Positions 63,294-64,000 of a DNA stretch of 64,000 nucleotides are shown here, one piece after another. Under the pieces are notes generated by a model that ran no database searches, was not told the DNA's origin, and saw nothing but the letters and a program-made list of their open reading frames with translations. Origin of the DNA: Nonomuraea spiralis (lineage in GTDB: Bacteria; Actinomycetota; Actinomycetes; Streptosporangiales; Streptosporangiaceae); contig NZ_BMRC01000006.1 in the NCBI RefSeq assembly GCF_014648435.1, forward strand, positions 1 to 64,000, written 5' to 3'. The translations under genes and the position numbers were made by a program. How positions within the stretch are numbered: position 1 is the stretch's first letter; each line of letters begins with the position of its first letter.

Positions 63294-63781
63294 CGCTCCG
63301 GATCCGCCTGGCCGCTCGGTTCGCCGGTGGTCCAGATGCCGAGCGTCTTGTCCAGATGGTCGCCCTGCGCCTCGGCCTGCCGCGCGAGGTTCTGGGGCTG
63401 CATCTTCTCCTCGTACTTCTTCTGGAGCGCTTCCTTCTCCTGGCGCGCCGCCGCGATCTCGTCGCGCAGCTTCGCGTCGGTGATGGCGTCGCGCCCGAGC
63501 ATGGTGGTGAGCAGCAGCAGGCTCACCAGACCACCGCACATCAACCCGACGACGAGCAGCACGAACGGCGTCCGCTGCCGCTTGGCCGAAGGACGCCGTA
63601 CGGCGGGACGGCGCGCGGGCTCGGCGCTCTCGCCGGGACGCGCGGCGGCCGGCCGCCGGCCGTCGGTGCCGGGACGGGGCCGCGGCTTGGTCTGGTGGGA
63701 GACGCCGGGCCTGCGCGTGCCCGGCTTGGGCACGGCGCGGCGGACGGGCGCGACCCGGCCGGTCTCCTGCTCAATCGTCAA
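63290..63781 (-). CDS. ftsL: FtsL-type division protein
   Basis: This 163-residue bitopic protein has a basic, Pro-rich cytoplasmic half, one helix ([21 protein letters not shown]) and a short coiled-coil ([21 protein letters not shown]) followed by [13 protein letters not shown], as expected for FtsL in the FtsQLB complex. A TTG start at 63,781 ([10 protein letters not shown]) has AGAGAGG seven bases upstream and overlaps the rsmH end by 11 bp. Longer starts would run 77 bp into rsmH. Confidence 0.85.
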   Translation of the reverse strand: MTIEQETGRVAPVRRAVPKPGTRRPGVSHQTKPRPRPGTDGRRPAAARPGESAEPARRPAVRRPSAKRQRTPFVLLVVGLMCGGLVSLLLLTTMLGRDAITDAKLRDEIAAARQEKEALQKKYEEKMQPQNLARQAEAQGDHLDKTLGIWTTGEPSGQADPER

Positions 63782-64000
63782 CGCGGATCCTCTCTGCCGC
63801 CCGTAGCCGGGCCGAGGCCGCCCGCGGGTTACGGGCGAGCTCTTCATCGCCGGGGAGCTCGGCTCCCCTCGTCAGCAGGCGGAACCTCGGCTGGTGTGCC
63901 GGTAGCGGAACGGGCAGCCCTGGCGGGCTGGTGTCCTTGGTTCGCGCCGTGAGGGCCTGCTTGGTGAGCCGGTCCTCAAGGGAGTGGTAGGAGAGCACGA
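63771..64000 (-). CDS. rsmH: 16S rRNA (cytosine-1402-N4)-methyltransferase RsmH, C-terminal part only
   Basis: The gene runs off the right edge of the window; only the last about 75 residues are seen. [16 protein letters not shown] is the diagnostic C-terminal motif of RsmH (MraW), followed by [20 protein letters not shown] and [11 protein letters not shown]. It heads the dcw cluster upstream of ftsL, its standard place. Confidence 0.93.
   Translation of the reverse strand, partial: VLSYHSLEDRLTKQALTARTKDTSPPGLPVPLPAHQPRFRLLTRGAELPGDEELARNPRAASARLRAAERIRVDD

Noticed and set aside
1..64000. CRISPR array, tRNA/rRNA genes, prophage or antibiotic gene cluster
   Set aside because: I saw no regularly spaced repeats of CRISPR type, no tRNA cloverleaf with TTCGA arm, no phage genes and no PKS/NRPS or similar modules.

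Overview
This 64-kb window comes from a very GC-rich actinobacterial chromosome. The layout fits a filamentous actinomycete of the Streptosporangiaceae (Nonomuraea-like). That placement is an inference from gene content, gene order, frequent GTG starts and 4-bp stop/start overlaps, not from a database search. I see no rRNA, tRNA, prophage or CRISPR. The only mobile DNA is the 3' end of an IS5-type insertion sequence at the left edge.

Left part (1-12,261): the IS remnant lies directly behind an asymmetric heterodimeric ABC exporter on the minus strand. Then come a DinB-like metal-binding protein, a 53-residue membrane peptide and a glutamine-synthetase-like ligase on the plus strand. Next is a compact minus-strand histidine operon, hisD-hisC-hisB-small membrane ORF-hisH-membrane ORF-priA-ridA-hisF. 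Almost every junction in it overlaps by 4 bp.

Middle part (12,262-38,772): a structured intergenic region, a stand-alone ATP-dependent DNA ligase, a secreted trypsin-like protease, an Fsr-like efflux pump with a divergent AraC regulator, and a YbaK-type deacylase. A second peptidoglycan pair follows (a MurA with Asp in place of the usual Cys, plus a class A penicillin-binding protein), then an amidase, the replicative polymerase gene dnaE, an amino-acid permease and an SGNH esterase. Next is a protein joining a degenerate DAHP-synthase-like half to a chorismate mutase, preceded by what looks like a leader-peptide/terminator attenuator. The block ends with three Ser/Thr kinase genes interrupted by an AraC-AzlC-AzlD branched-chain amino-acid export module, and with the convergent rluD.

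Right part (38,765-64,000): the minus-strand genes lspA and a DksA/TraR-type zinc-finger gene lie divergent from ileS. A clear T-box riboswitch precedes ileS, and the enzyme has a GxHH variant of the HIGH motif. After a nucleotidyltransferase-like gene and a large disordered membrane protein with two Ada-like Cys/His clusters comes the division and cell-wall (dcw) cluster. In transcription order it is rsmH (partial)-ftsL-ftsI-murE-murF-mraY-murD-ftsW-murG-murC-ftsQ-ftsZ-ylmE-sepF-ylmG-wag31. The laccase-like pgeF/ylmD gene usual between ftsZ and ylmE is missing. FtsI and FtsZ both carry unusually long disordered segments.

The points most worth checking are the DAHPS/chorismate-mutase attenuator, the T-box plus GxHH IleRS, the paired kinase sensor domains, the disordered FtsI and FtsZ extensions, the two-cluster Cys/His membrane protein and the structured leader in front of hisD.
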